NCBI GenBank assembly: GCA_000949895.1
Contig: JWIT01000011.1
Span: 1-64,000, forward strand
DNA from: Agrobacterium arsenijevicii
Lineage (GTDB): Bacteria; Pseudomonadota; Alphaproteobacteria; Rhizobiales; Rhizobiaceae
DNA length: 64,000 nt
Direction of reading: 5' to 3'
Shown here: positions 1-6,527 of the stretch, one piece after another
How positions within the stretch are numbered: position 1 is the stretch's first letter
How the letters are laid out: each line of letters begins with the position of its first letter
Notes under the pieces: model-generated
Told to the model about the DNA's origin: nothing
Database searches by the model: none
What the model saw: the letters and a program-made list of their open reading frames with translations, nothing else
Program-made: the position numbers and the translations under genes

Positions 1-18
1 ACCCGCCTCTCGGCGGGT
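1..18 (-). terminator. stem-loop terminator after the first gene
   Basis: A perfect 7-bp GC stem (ACCCGCC/GGCGGGT, TCTC loop) lies 8 bases beyond the stop codon of the leftward gene at 26-469. The window ends here, so a following T-tract cannot be seen. Confidence 0.6.
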
Positions 19-25
19 GCTCGGG

Positions 26-469
26 CTACCACACCAGTTCCACCTGCGGCCGGCCGTTGGAGGTTTTTTCCACCGTGCGTCCTGATGTGTCGATGTTGCA
101 GTGGATACGCTGCCGGAAAGCGGAGAAGCTTTCGAAGGTCACAACATCCACCGGATCATCGAGATGCAGGGTGAGCCGGTAGCGTTCGGGATCGCCGCCG
201 AGTGCCTGCACACCCAGCACGGAAGCGACGAAGGGCTGGCCGAGATAAAGACCTTCTACCCGTGAACCCAGAAGATAGGGATTGAAGGCGGGGCGGTTTC
301 CAGCCGCGGCGTGCAGGGTATTCCAGTCGCGGAAGCCATATTGCGCAGCAATGAGTTCCAGCGCCTTTGAATGGGTGATTGCCTGCCCCTCTCCTTCAAG
401 GGCGGCGCGCAGACGTTTTGCCTGTTCTTTTAGTCCCTCAAGCGCGGGAAGTGGTTTGGACGCGTTCAT
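26..469 (-). CDS. glyoxalase-superfamily small protein
   Basis: This 147-residue soluble protein has the N-terminal pattern KEQAKRLRAAL...HSKALELIA..GFRDWNTL, typical of a family annotated as glyoxalase superfamily protein (Glyoxalase_8-like, from memory). The second half (DPERYRLTLHLDDPVDVV) looks like a small beta-sheet domain. There is no signal peptide or membrane segment. The enzymatic role is unknown, and no VOC metal-ligand set can be assigned with confidence. The gene stands alone, is followed directly by a stem-loop at 1-18, and has no partner on its strand closer than 1.3 kb. Confidence 0.75.
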   Translation of the reverse strand: MNASKPLPALEGLKEQAKRLRAALEGEGQAITHSKALELIAAQYGFRDWNTLHAAAGNRPAFNPYLLGSRVEGLYLGQPFVASVLGVQALGGDPERYRLTLHLDDPVDVVTFESFSAFRQRIHCNIDTSGRTVEKTSNGRPQVELVW

Positions 470-592
470 AACGGTTCTCCAACATGCGCATGCCGAATTT
501 TCCGAAGGGGGTCCGCGTTGCCATCGACGACATGCTAAACATGGGGATGACCGTTATTCAGGAAAGAGCTTCACCAGGGGCGTAAACGCCTG

Positions 593-627
593 CGGACGGC
601 CGGGGCTCTTTCGCCCGTGGCCGTCCG
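593..627 (-). terminator. strong stem-loop downstream of the OmpW gene
   Basis: An inverted repeat CGGACGGCC...GGCCGTCCG has an extra inner GGGC/GCCC pairing. It lies 53 bases beyond the leftward OmpW-like stop codon. There is no clear T-tract, so it may be a Rho-assisted or 3'-end-protecting structure rather than a classical intrinsic terminator. Confidence 0.4.
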
Positions 628-679
628 TATAACTTAGAAAGCGCCGCCAGTCAAAGGCGATGCTGCGCCGACAGGAGCG

Positions 680-1366
680 TCAGAAACGATAGGTGATACC
701 GGCACCGATCAGCCAGGGATCGAGCTTCGCCTTGCCGCTGATCGGCGTGCCGCCCAGCTCGGCGGTCCAGTCTGTCTTCAGGAAAATCTTCTTCACGTCA
801 AAGTTCACGCCCCAATGCTCATCCAGCATATAGTCGAAACCCACCTGCACGGCCGCGCCGAACTTGTTCTTGACGTCCAGATTGCTGAAACCCGGCTTTT
901 CGGACTGGTTATAGAACATCGAATAGTTCACACCTGCGCCGATATACGGCTTGAAGGCACCGAAATCGGTGAAGTGATATTGCAGGGTCAGTGTCGGCGG
1001 CAGCAGCCATGTCTTGCCCACCGGCGTGCCGGCCAGCACTCCCTCGCCGTTGATCTTGGCGTAAGTCGTGCCGAGAATGATTTCGGCGGCGATATTCGGG
1101 GTGAAGAAGTAGCTGATGTCGAGTTCGGGAATAACGGTATCCGAATAGGACAGGCCAGCACCCGGCACACCATCGACGTTGCCGCTATCATTGGTGATGA
1201 CACCGAGACCACGCACGCGCAGCATCCACGGGCTTGCTGCCGCAATCGCCTCTTCGGCGGTGGGCGCCGGTGCTGCCGGGGCCAGATCGGCCGCCATGGC
1301 ATTGGTCGACATCAGCATTGCCGCAATACCGGCAAGCAAGGCGGCTTTTTTGTTTCTCTTGGTCAT
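680..1366 (-). CDS. ompW: OmpW-family outer membrane porin
   Basis: The 228-residue protein starts with a Sec signal peptide (basic MTKRNKK, then hydrophobic ALLAGIAAMLM, cleavage after NAMA). The mature part is a small beta-barrel with OmpW-type segments: PWMLRVRGLGV, DISYFFTPNIAAEIILGTT, LPPTLTLQYHF, FKPYIGAGVNYS, and a C-terminal GAGITYRF ending in the aromatic residue used by the BAM complex. OmpW proteins form narrow hydrophobic channels in the outer membrane; the substrate here is unknown. The start is supported by AAAGGAGAG just upstream of the ATG. It appears monocistronic. Confidence 0.9.
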   Translation of the reverse strand: MTKRNKKAALLAGIAAMLMSTNAMAADLAPAAPAPTAEEAIAAASPWMLRVRGLGVITNDSGNVDGVPGAGLSYSDTVIPELDISYFFTPNIAAEIILGTTYAKINGEGVLAGTPVGKTWLLPPTLTLQYHFTDFGAFKPYIGAGVNYSMFYNQSEKPGFSNLDVKNKFGAAVQVGFDYMLDEHWGVNFDVKKIFLKTDWTAELGGTPISGKAKLDPWLIGAGITYRF

Positions 1367-1616
1367 TCCATCTCTCCTTTAGCGCACCGCACCGGGCAAG
1401 CCCCGGCTGATGATCGCAGTCCCCGCGAATCCCCGCTTGCCGCGATCGCTGCGGCCATTATGGCCAAGGGAAAGGAGGGCCGATTGAGATGGATCAAACC
1501 GAAGCGCCCATGATGGGCCAAGGCGACCGACCGGCCGGAATTGTGACAATTGCGCAACAAGATGCGATGACAGCTGTCAATAAAACGGCGCGTACCTGTC
1601 CGCCGGAAAGCGCAAA

Positions 1617-1640
1617 GGAGGCCTGTCTTCGCAGGCCTCC
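1617..1640 (-). terminator. intrinsic terminator of the MFS gene
   Basis: A 9-bp stem GGAGGCCTG/CAGGCCTCC with a 6-base loop lies 20 bases after the MFS stop codon. Read on the minus strand it is followed by TTTGCG, a short T-tract. Confidence 0.7.
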
Positions 1641-1660
1641 TCCACTACATCATTACGCTA

Positions 1661-2962
1661 TCATGCCGCCTGCGGCGCAAGAGTCGCCGAGCCCGGCTTC
1701 CTGAGAAGCAGCACCGAGACAGCCGCGATCATGCACATCACGCCGGCAATCTGGAGCGCGGGCATATAGGTGTCGAAGTCGCTCTTGAAGAAACCGGCGC
1801 CGAAGGCGGCGGTGGCGGCTCCCAGCTGATGGCCTGCAAACACCCAGCCGAAAACGAGACCCGCCTTTTCACGGCCGAAACTTTCAGCGGCAAGCTTCAC
1901 GGTCGGCGGCACGGTTGCCACCCAGTCCAGCCCGTAAAACACGGCGAAGACCGAAAGCTCCACGAAGCTGAACCCCGAAAGCGAGAGATAGATCAAAGAC
2001 AGTCCGCGCAGGCCATAAAACCAGAAGAGCAGGAAGCGGTTGTCGAAACGGTCGGAAAGCCAGCCGGCGAAGATCGTCCCGAAGAAATCGAAAATGCCGA
2101 TTACCGCCAGCGTGCCCGCTGCCGTGACCGCCGCCATGCCGAAATCACCACAGATCGAAATCCAGTGTGTCTGGATAAGGCCGTTGGTCGAAAGCCCGCA
2201 GACGAAGAAGGTGCCGAAAAGCACCCAGAATACCGGGTTGCCGGACACGCTCTTCAGCGTCAAAATCGGCGATACCAGCGTTGCGAGAAACTTATGGTCC
2301 TGCTTCGGCGGTTTTACCACCACCGTCTCGCCATAGGCGGGCAGGCCGACATCGGCGGGATGGTCACGCATCAAGAGCAACACGAGAATCATGGCGATAG
2401 CAATCACCGCAACGGATAGCGTCAGCGCAGTCCGCCAACCATAGGCTTCCGTCAGTGCCGCAAGCAGAGGCAGAAAAACCAGCTGTCCGGTGGCATTGCT
2501 AGCCGTCATCAGGCCGATCACCAGTCCCCGGCGTTTCGAAAACCAGCGCGACGCCACCGTCGCGCCCAGCACCAGGGCCGTCATGCCGGTGCCGACACCG
2601 ATTACCACACCCCAAAGCAACAACAACTGCCACACCTGCGTCATGAAGAACGAGGCAACGATGCCGCTCATGATGAGGGCAAGTGCGGCAGACACCACCT
2701 GGCGGATGCCGAAATGGTTCATGAAGGCGGCGGCGAATGGCCCAAGCAGGCCGAAAAGTACTAACCTGACCGCCATGGCCGAGGAAATATCGGCAATATC
2801 CCAGCCGAATTCCTGGTGTAGCGGCTGGATCATCACCCCCGCCGATCCCATCGCGCCGGCGGTGGCCAGCATGGTCAGAAAGGTAGTTGCGGCAACAAGC
2901 CAGCCATAATGTATGTTTTTGCCGGCCATCCAGCTGGCAAGGCGTGTGGAGAGCATGTTCAA
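1661..2962 (-). CDS. MFS transporter, monocarboxylate-porter-like
   Basis: This 433-residue membrane protein has about 12 hydrophobic segments. The opening IHYGWLVAATTFLTML and the conserved QPLHQEFGWDIADISSAMAV resemble the bacterial OFA/MCT-like branch of the major facilitator superfamily, whose members often carry organic acids by proton symport. A loop-2/3 region (NHFGIRQVVSAAL) and the cytoplasmic GWLSDRFDNR match MFS motif A positions. It lies 61 bases downstream of the marR gene on the same strand. An operator-like palindrome sits 34 bases before its start, so it is probably the target of that regulator. The substrate cannot be named. Confidence 0.88.
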   Translation of the reverse strand: MNMLSTRLASWMAGKNIHYGWLVAATTFLTMLATAGAMGSAGVMIQPLHQEFGWDIADISSAMAVRLVLFGLLGPFAAAFMNHFGIRQVVSAALALIMSGIVASFFMTQVWQLLLLWGVVIGVGTGMTALVLGATVASRWFSKRRGLVIGLMTASNATGQLVFLPLLAALTEAYGWRTALTLSVAVIAIAMILVLLLMRDHPADVGLPAYGETVVVKPPKQDHKFLATLVSPILTLKSVSGNPVFWVLFGTFFVCGLSTNGLIQTHWISICGDFGMAAVTAAGTLAVIGIFDFFGTIFAGWLSDRFDNRFLLFWFYGLRGLSLIYLSLSGFSFVELSVFAVFYGLDWVATVPPTVKLAAESFGREKAGLVFGWVFAGHQLGAATAAFGAGFFKSDFDTYMPALQIAGVMCMIAAVSVLLLRKPGSATLAPQAA

Positions 2963-2995
2963 AATCCCTTTCCAGCGGCCGGTGGCCGAATTTTA

Positions 2996-3009
2996 CGGGT
3001 ACATGCCCG
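2996..3009. promoter_or_regulatory. second copy of the MarR operator, before the MFS gene
   Basis: CGGGTACATGCCCG is a near-perfect palindrome (ends extend as ACGGG...CCCGT) between marR and the MFS gene. It matches the copy at 3432-3445 (CGGGTATATACCCG) at all but two positions. Confidence 0.6.
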
Positions 3010-3023
3010 TTTATCATCAAAAA

Positions 3024-3425
3024 TTACAGGGCTGCGAGCAGTTCCTGCAATTGTGCGGTCTTTTCCGGCCCGAGCCGGGCCTCTATCTCATCCTGCACGG
3101 CGTCCCAGAGCGGCGCGCCTGTTTTCAGGATCGCCTGCCCCTCTCCCGTTACGGTAAGCATGGCCTCCCGCTGGTCTTCGCCGTGGCCGATCGCCACCAG
3201 CCTCATGCGCACCAGCACCCTGGCATTGCGGCCAACGGTAGAGCGATCCAGCTCCACACGCGCAGCCAGATCGGTGAGCGATACCGGCGCAACGCTGTTG
3301 ATGTTCCGCAACAGGCTGAACTGACCGATATTGACGCCAAGCGGCGCCAATGCCTCGTCATAGTATGACGAGACCTTACGGGATGCTTTGCGCAACAGGA
3401 TGCAGTGGCAGGTATTGTTTGGCAT
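3024..3425 (-). CDS. MarR-family transcriptional regulator
   Basis: The 133-residue protein has the MarR winged-helix layout: an N-terminal helix (CILLRKASRKVSSYYDEALAP), a recognition region (VSLTDLAARVELDRSTVGRNARVL), a wing (EDQREAMLTVTGEGQAIL) and C-terminal dimerisation helices. An upstream in-frame ATG would add 11 residues, but it would put the palindrome at 3432-3445 inside the coding region. The ATG at 3425 is therefore preferred. It probably represses its own promoter and the MFS gene through two copies of the same palindrome, with a small organic ligand as inducer, as usual for the family. Confidence 0.9.
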   Translation of the reverse strand: MPNNTCHCILLRKASRKVSSYYDEALAPLGVNIGQFSLLRNINSVAPVSLTDLAARVELDRSTVGRNARVLVRMRLVAIGHGEDQREAMLTVTGEGQAILKTGAPLWDAVQDEIEARLGPEKTAQLQELLAAL

Positions 3426-3431
3426 TTGTCT

Positions 3432-3445
3432 CGGGTATATACCCG
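3432..3445. promoter_or_regulatory. MarR autoregulatory operator
   Basis: The perfect 14-bp palindrome CGGGTATATACCCG lies 7 bases upstream of the preferred marR start codon. A close copy precedes the adjacent MFS gene at 2996-3009. The pairing of site and gene is the evidence. Confidence 0.65.
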
Positions 3446-3558
3446 CAAATCCTTGCATGCAAGAGCCGTTCGGAAAATTGTCGTCAGGGAAAGGCCAGGC
3501 GCATTGCCCGAGGCAGGCGTTTATTGCAGAAGGGCACGATCCTGAAAGCGGCCGTCGC

Positions 3559-3777
3559 CTACTGCCCGGATCTAATCATCTCACGAATTTTAGTCGCCTT
3601 CTCGAAATGATCGAGGGCATGGGTTTTGATCCACCACTCGGCGGCTTCCATCAGGAGGTCGGGGTCGTCGTTCCTGTTCGCAAAGAACGCATAGAATGAC
3701 AGGCCAACGCCCTCACCCTTTTTTGCAATTTTGTCGTCGCAGACTGAAATGGCTTTCGCCCTTAGGGTTGGTCTCAT
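3559..3777 (-). CDS. small conserved protein, DUF6500-like
   Basis: A 72-residue protein with the sequence features DDKIAKKGEGVGLSFYAFFA, DPDLLMEAAEWWIKTH and LDHFEKATKIREM. I associate this with a small family of unknown function (DUF6500, from memory). It has no signal peptide; it is predicted mostly helical and is rich in charged and aromatic residues. The ATG at 3777 is preferred over an upstream TTG because AAGG lies 6 bases before it. Immediately upstream on the same strand is the truncated NTF2-like gene at 3804-3923. No function is known to me. Confidence 0.7.
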   Translation of the reverse strand: MRPTLRAKAISVCDDKIAKKGEGVGLSFYAFFANRNDDPDLLMEAAEWWIKTHALDHFEKATKIREMIRSGQ

Positions 3778-3803
3778 GGTCTGCCTTATACGTCGCAAGT
3801 CGC

Positions 3804-3923
3804 CTAGAATCGGCCTGCGCCCTTAGGTCCAAGCACGACGATGGGATCGCTCACGGACCGTTGGGCGGAAGCCAGATCGTTTGTATTGATGGCTGCATGC
3901 CACCGGTTGATGGCGTTTTCCAT
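3804..3923 (-). pseudogene. truncated NTF2/SnoaL-like gene
   Basis: A 39-codon reading frame begins MENAINRWHAAINTNDLASA and ends DPIVVLGPKGAGRF followed by a stop. The pattern (I.RWH.AIN..D...A.....DPI.V.GPKG.G) is the N-terminal third of nuclear transport factor 2-like proteins, which normally run about 110-130 residues. The rest of the fold is missing and the next 25 bases lead directly into the DUF6500-like gene, so this is most likely a deletion remnant. It is too short to form the cone-shaped NTF2 domain. Confidence 0.55.
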
Positions 3924-4049
3924 GATCTTGGTCATAAGCCAATATATATGCGATTTGCATACATACAATCAGGAGATGCTATATCGCATCCGATCCCTCG
4001 GCTTTGCATAAAAGAAGATTTTGCGGCACTTAAATATCCGCGGCATCAC

Positions 4050-4069
4050 CCCCGGCAACTCAGCCGGGG
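4050..4069 (-). terminator. GC stem-loop after the acetyltransferase gene
   Basis: A perfect 7-bp stem CCCCGGC/GCCGGGG with a 6-base loop, 23 bases past the GNAT stop codon. No T-tract follows, so termination is only suggested by its position. Confidence 0.4.
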
Positions 4070-4092
4070 CATGACGTCAACGGAAATTCTTC

Positions 4093-4662
4093 TCAGGCAA
4101 AGAGCCGGCGGCCGCTTGCGACCAGCATGCCGGCAGCGCCTTCTAGCCAGCCGGCTTTCAGTTCCAACGCCAGAAAACGGCTGCGCTCGAACGGGCCGGG
4201 CATGATCAGGTGCTGTGCCTTGTCGGCGAAAAAGCCGAAACGCTCGTAATAGGAAGCGTCGCCGACCAGAAGAATGCCGCCGTGGCCGCGCTTGGTGGCT
4301 TCGGAGATCGCCGCGCGCATCAGCGCCGAGCCGATGCCCTTGCCCTCATGGGCAGCATCGACCGCAAGCGGGCCAAGCAGCAGCGCTTCGACGGCGCGAC
4401 CTTCGCGCGAAATGCCGGCCTCGACATTCCACAGGCGTACCGTGCCGATGACATGGCCGTCCTCATCGCGGGCGACAAGCGCCAGGCCTTCGGCCGGAAC
4501 GCGGCCGGCGCGCAGCTTTTCGGAAGACTTGCGACGGCGGCCAGCGCCCATGGCGCGATCAAGCAGGTTTTCACGGGCAACGACGTCGCCCGGATTTTCC
4601 TGATCGATATGAAATGTCTGCGGTGTGAAAAATGCACGTACCGAATTCAGAAGAGCGGCCAT
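4093..4662 (-). CDS. GNAT-family N-acetyltransferase
   Basis: The 189-residue protein has the GNAT core: a beta-strand substrate region (VPAEGLALVARDEDGHVIGTVRLW), strand 4 (EALLLGPLAVDAAHEG), the acetyl-CoA pyrophosphate loop (HEGKGIGSALMRAAI), and a C-terminal region with GDASYYERFGF, as in YhbS-like acetyltransferases. The frame is open 44 codons further upstream, but GGAGGG seven bases before the ATG at 4662 fixes the start. It lies downstream of ornithine decarboxylase on the same strand, separated by a terminator-like stem at 4827-4850. A functional link to polyamines (for example acetylation) is possible but not shown by the sequence. Confidence 0.85.
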   Translation of the reverse strand: MAALLNSVRAFFTPQTFHIDQENPGDVVARENLLDRAMGAGRRRKSSEKLRAGRVPAEGLALVARDEDGHVIGTVRLWNVEAGISREGRAVEALLLGPLAVDAAHEGKGIGSALMRAAISEATKRGHGGILLVGDASYYERFGFFADKAQHLIMPGPFERSRFLALELKAGWLEGAAGMLVASGRRLFA

Positions 4663-4826
4663 CTCTCGGCCCTCCGTCACACAACCGCCCACACGCGGCC
4701 CTTGATCAAAAAATGGTGGAGCCGTTCCGGCCCGCCGACACGCTTTCCTCGGCTGGAAGAGGAGCGGCAAGCAGGGGTTTGCGCAACAGCACAATCGGCA
4801 GAGCCGAAACGGAAGCTTGTTCGAGA

Positions 4827-4850
4827 CGCCGCCCTGCTCAGCGGGCGGCG
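4827..4850 (-). terminator. stem-loop after ornithine decarboxylase
   Basis: CGCCGCCC/GGGCGGCG form a perfect 8-bp stem six bases after the odc stop codon. The following bases on the minus strand (TCTCGAAC) are only weakly T-rich. Confidence 0.5.
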
Positions 4851-4856
4851 TTCGGA

Positions 4857-5990
4857 TCAGATGACGTAGGCTTTCAGCGGCTCGAAACCGTTGAAGGCAA
4901 CCGCCGAATAGGTCGTCGTATAGGCGCCGGCCCCTTCGATCAGAACCTCATCGCCGATGGTCAGAGAGACCGGCAGCGGGTACATGTTCTTTTCATACAG
5001 CACGTCGGCGCTGTCGCAGGTCGGACCGGCAAGAACGCAGGGCTCCATCTCGTCCTGATCGCGCTCGGTGCGGATCGGGTAACGGATAGCCTCATCCATC
5101 GTCTCGGCGAGACCGCCGAACTTGCCGATGTCGAGGAACACCCAGCGGTGGTTGTCGTTGTCGGACTTGCGCGACACGAGAACGACTTCCGCCTTGATGA
5201 CGCCAGCATTGCCCACCATGCCGCGGCCCGGCTCGATGATCGTCTTCGGGATCTGGTTGCCGAAGTGCTTGCGCAGCGCCGTGTCGATAGCATGGCCGTA
5301 TTCTTCGGCAACAGGAACGTCGCGCAGGTACTTGGTCGGGAAACCGCCGCCCATGTTGACCATCTGCAGGTGGATGCCCTGCTTGGAGAGCGAAGCGAAA
5401 ACACGCTTTGCATCGCCCAGCGCCGCATCCCATGCGTCGAGATTCATCATCTGCGAACCGACATGGAAGGAAACGCCGTAGGATTCGAGACCCAGCTGAT
5501 GCGCATAGACCAGAACATCGACAGCCATCTGCGGCACACAGCCGAACTTGCGCGACAGCGGCCATTCGGCACCTTCACCATCCGTCAGCACGCGGCAGAA
5601 GACGCGCGCGCCGGGAGCGGCACGGGCAACCTTCTCGACTTCCTCGTGGCTGTCGACGGCGAAGAGATCGATGCCGAGCGCATAAGCGCGGGCGACATCG
5701 CGTTCCTTCTTGATGGTGTTGCCGAAGGAGATCCGGTCGGACGTTGCACCCGCATCGAGCGCCATCTGGATTTCAGCCACGGAGGCGCAATCGAAGTTGG
5801 AGCCGAGCGAAGCAAGCAGCTTCAGGATTTCGGGGGCCGGGTTTGCCTTGACGGCATAATAGATCGCGCTGTTCGGCAGGGAATGCCGGAACGCGTTGAA
5901 ATTGTCGCGCACGACGTCGAGATCAACCACAAGGCAAGGGCCTTCGGGACGTCGGGTTTTGATGAAGTCAAGAATGCGTGCAGTCGTCAT
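4857..5990 (-). CDS. odc: ornithine decarboxylase, alanine-racemase fold (group IV)
   Basis: This 377-residue PLP enzyme decarboxylates L-ornithine (possibly also lysine) to putrescine in the cytosol, the entry step to polyamines. The PLP lysine is in AIYYAVKANPAP near residue 53. Other family motifs are CASVAEIQMAL, the histidine stacking on PLP in SFHVGSQ, the phosphate-binding glycines NMGGGFPTKY, EPGRGMVG, and the active-site cysteine block GPTCDSADVLYE that defines ornithine decarboxylases against diaminopimelate decarboxylases. An upstream in-frame ATG at 6035 adds 15 unlike residues; the start at 5990 has AGGGA at the right spacing. A long leader with two small ORFs precedes it. The Shine-Dalgarno overlaps the stop codon of the second one. 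Confidence 0.95.
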   Translation of the reverse strand: MTTARILDFIKTRRPEGPCLVVDLDVVRDNFNAFRHSLPNSAIYYAVKANPAPEILKLLASLGSNFDCASVAEIQMALDAGATSDRISFGNTIKKERDVARAYALGIDLFAVDSHEEVEKVARAAPGARVFCRVLTDGEGAEWPLSRKFGCVPQMAVDVLVYAHQLGLESYGVSFHVGSQMMNLDAWDAALGDAKRVFASLSKQGIHLQMVNMGGGFPTKYLRDVPVAEEYGHAIDTALRKHFGNQIPKTIIEPGRGMVGNAGVIKAEVVLVSRKSDNDNHRWVFLDIGKFGGLAETMDEAIRYPIRTERDQDEMEPCVLAGPTCDSADVLYEKNMYPLPVSLTIGDEVLIEGAGAYTTTYSAVAFNGFEPLKAYVI

Positions 5991-6001
5991 CGATATATTC
6001 C

Positions 6002-6091
6002 CTATAAAACCGGCTCCGGAAAATCCGGAGGACAAAGGACGCTCGAGATATGCTTACGAATCAGCCGGTGGAGGCGCAGAATCGATAGCAT
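6002..6091 (-). CDS. candidate leader peptide uORF2 of odc
   Basis: A 29-codon ORF starting MLSILRLHRLIRKHISSV and ending LCPPDFPEPVL. Its TAG stop overlaps the AGGGA ribosome-binding site of odc, 11 bases before the odc ATG, so terminating ribosomes would cover or expose that site. The basic segment RLHRLIRKH is followed by PPD, a tripeptide known to stall ribosomes when EF-P is limiting. The PPDFPE codons lie inside the CTCCGGA/TCCGGAG hairpin. Its own Shine-Dalgarno is weak (TTGAG). Its frame is open for 101 codons upstream as well, so the start is uncertain. Translation is unproven. Confidence 0.4.
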   Translation of the reverse strand: MLSILRLHRLIRKHISSVLCPPDFPEPVL

Positions 6092-6180
6092 ACGCTCAAG
6101 GCGTGAATGTGAACGACGCCCTGCCAGAGCATCATTCGGCTTTGTCTGCCATCGATTGGAGGGAATGACCCGACCGCACT

Positions 6181-6267
6181 TCAGGCAATGATGGTGTGCC
6201 TCTTCAGTACCCCGGCTGATGGAAAGCCGGCAGAGAACCAGAAAGGCCCGCACCGTCGTTGCTTCAT
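6181..6267 (-). CDS. candidate leader peptide uORF1 of odc
   Basis: A 28-codon ORF with a good ribosome-binding site (GAGGA five bases before ATG). It encodes MKQRRCGPFWFSAGFPSAGV followed by LKRHTIIA. The N-terminus is basic and the centre is aromatic, a composition seen in regulatory nascent peptides. It resembles no enzyme. A stem (CCGGCT/AGCCGG) lies inside its codons. An in-frame ATG four codons earlier gives an alternative start. It lies 191 bases upstream of the odc start and in a different frame from uORF2. The analogous SpeFL peptide of gammaproteobacterial speF senses ornithine, but no sequence similarity is visible. Confidence 0.4.
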   Translation of the reverse strand: MKQRRCGPFWFSAGFPSAGVLKRHTIIA

Positions 6268-6527
6268 ATGTCCTCGCATTTCCCGGTTGGCCGGAATAGC
6301 GACTGGAGGGGTTAGTTCCAGGTACCTTACCTAAATCCTCACCACATCGAGGACTCGGCGGACACACATGGGCACGTGCGACTTTGGGCAGCACGGGAGA
6401 TAAGAATATTCGCAGTCATAATCAAGAGGATTTTTTCACCAGATAGCGGATTTTTTCGGCAACCATTTTACGGGTTGAACAGTCACCCCTCAGCGTTCAA
6501 TTATATGGAACGAACCGGAGGGACTTC

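Larger units (their letters stand above)
5991..6400 (-). promoter_or_regulatory. long 5' leader of ornithine decarboxylase (speF-type)
   Basis: About 400 bases separate the decarboxylase from the likely promoter area, unusually long for this window. From literature, a conserved structured element named speF was described upstream of such genes in alphaproteobacteria; I could not run a covariance search. Visible structures are a stem CCGGCT/AGCCGG at 6212-6230, inside the first small ORF, and a stem CTCCGGA/TCCGGAG at 6015-6031, inside the second. The layout suggests regulation by leader translation, presumably by ornithine or polyamines. The upstream end of the transcript is a guess. Confidence 0.6.

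Noticed and set aside
4632..6191. 519-codon open frame opposite ornithine decarboxylase
   Set aside because: Antisense shadow of a GC-rich gene; no motifs and no ribosome-binding site.
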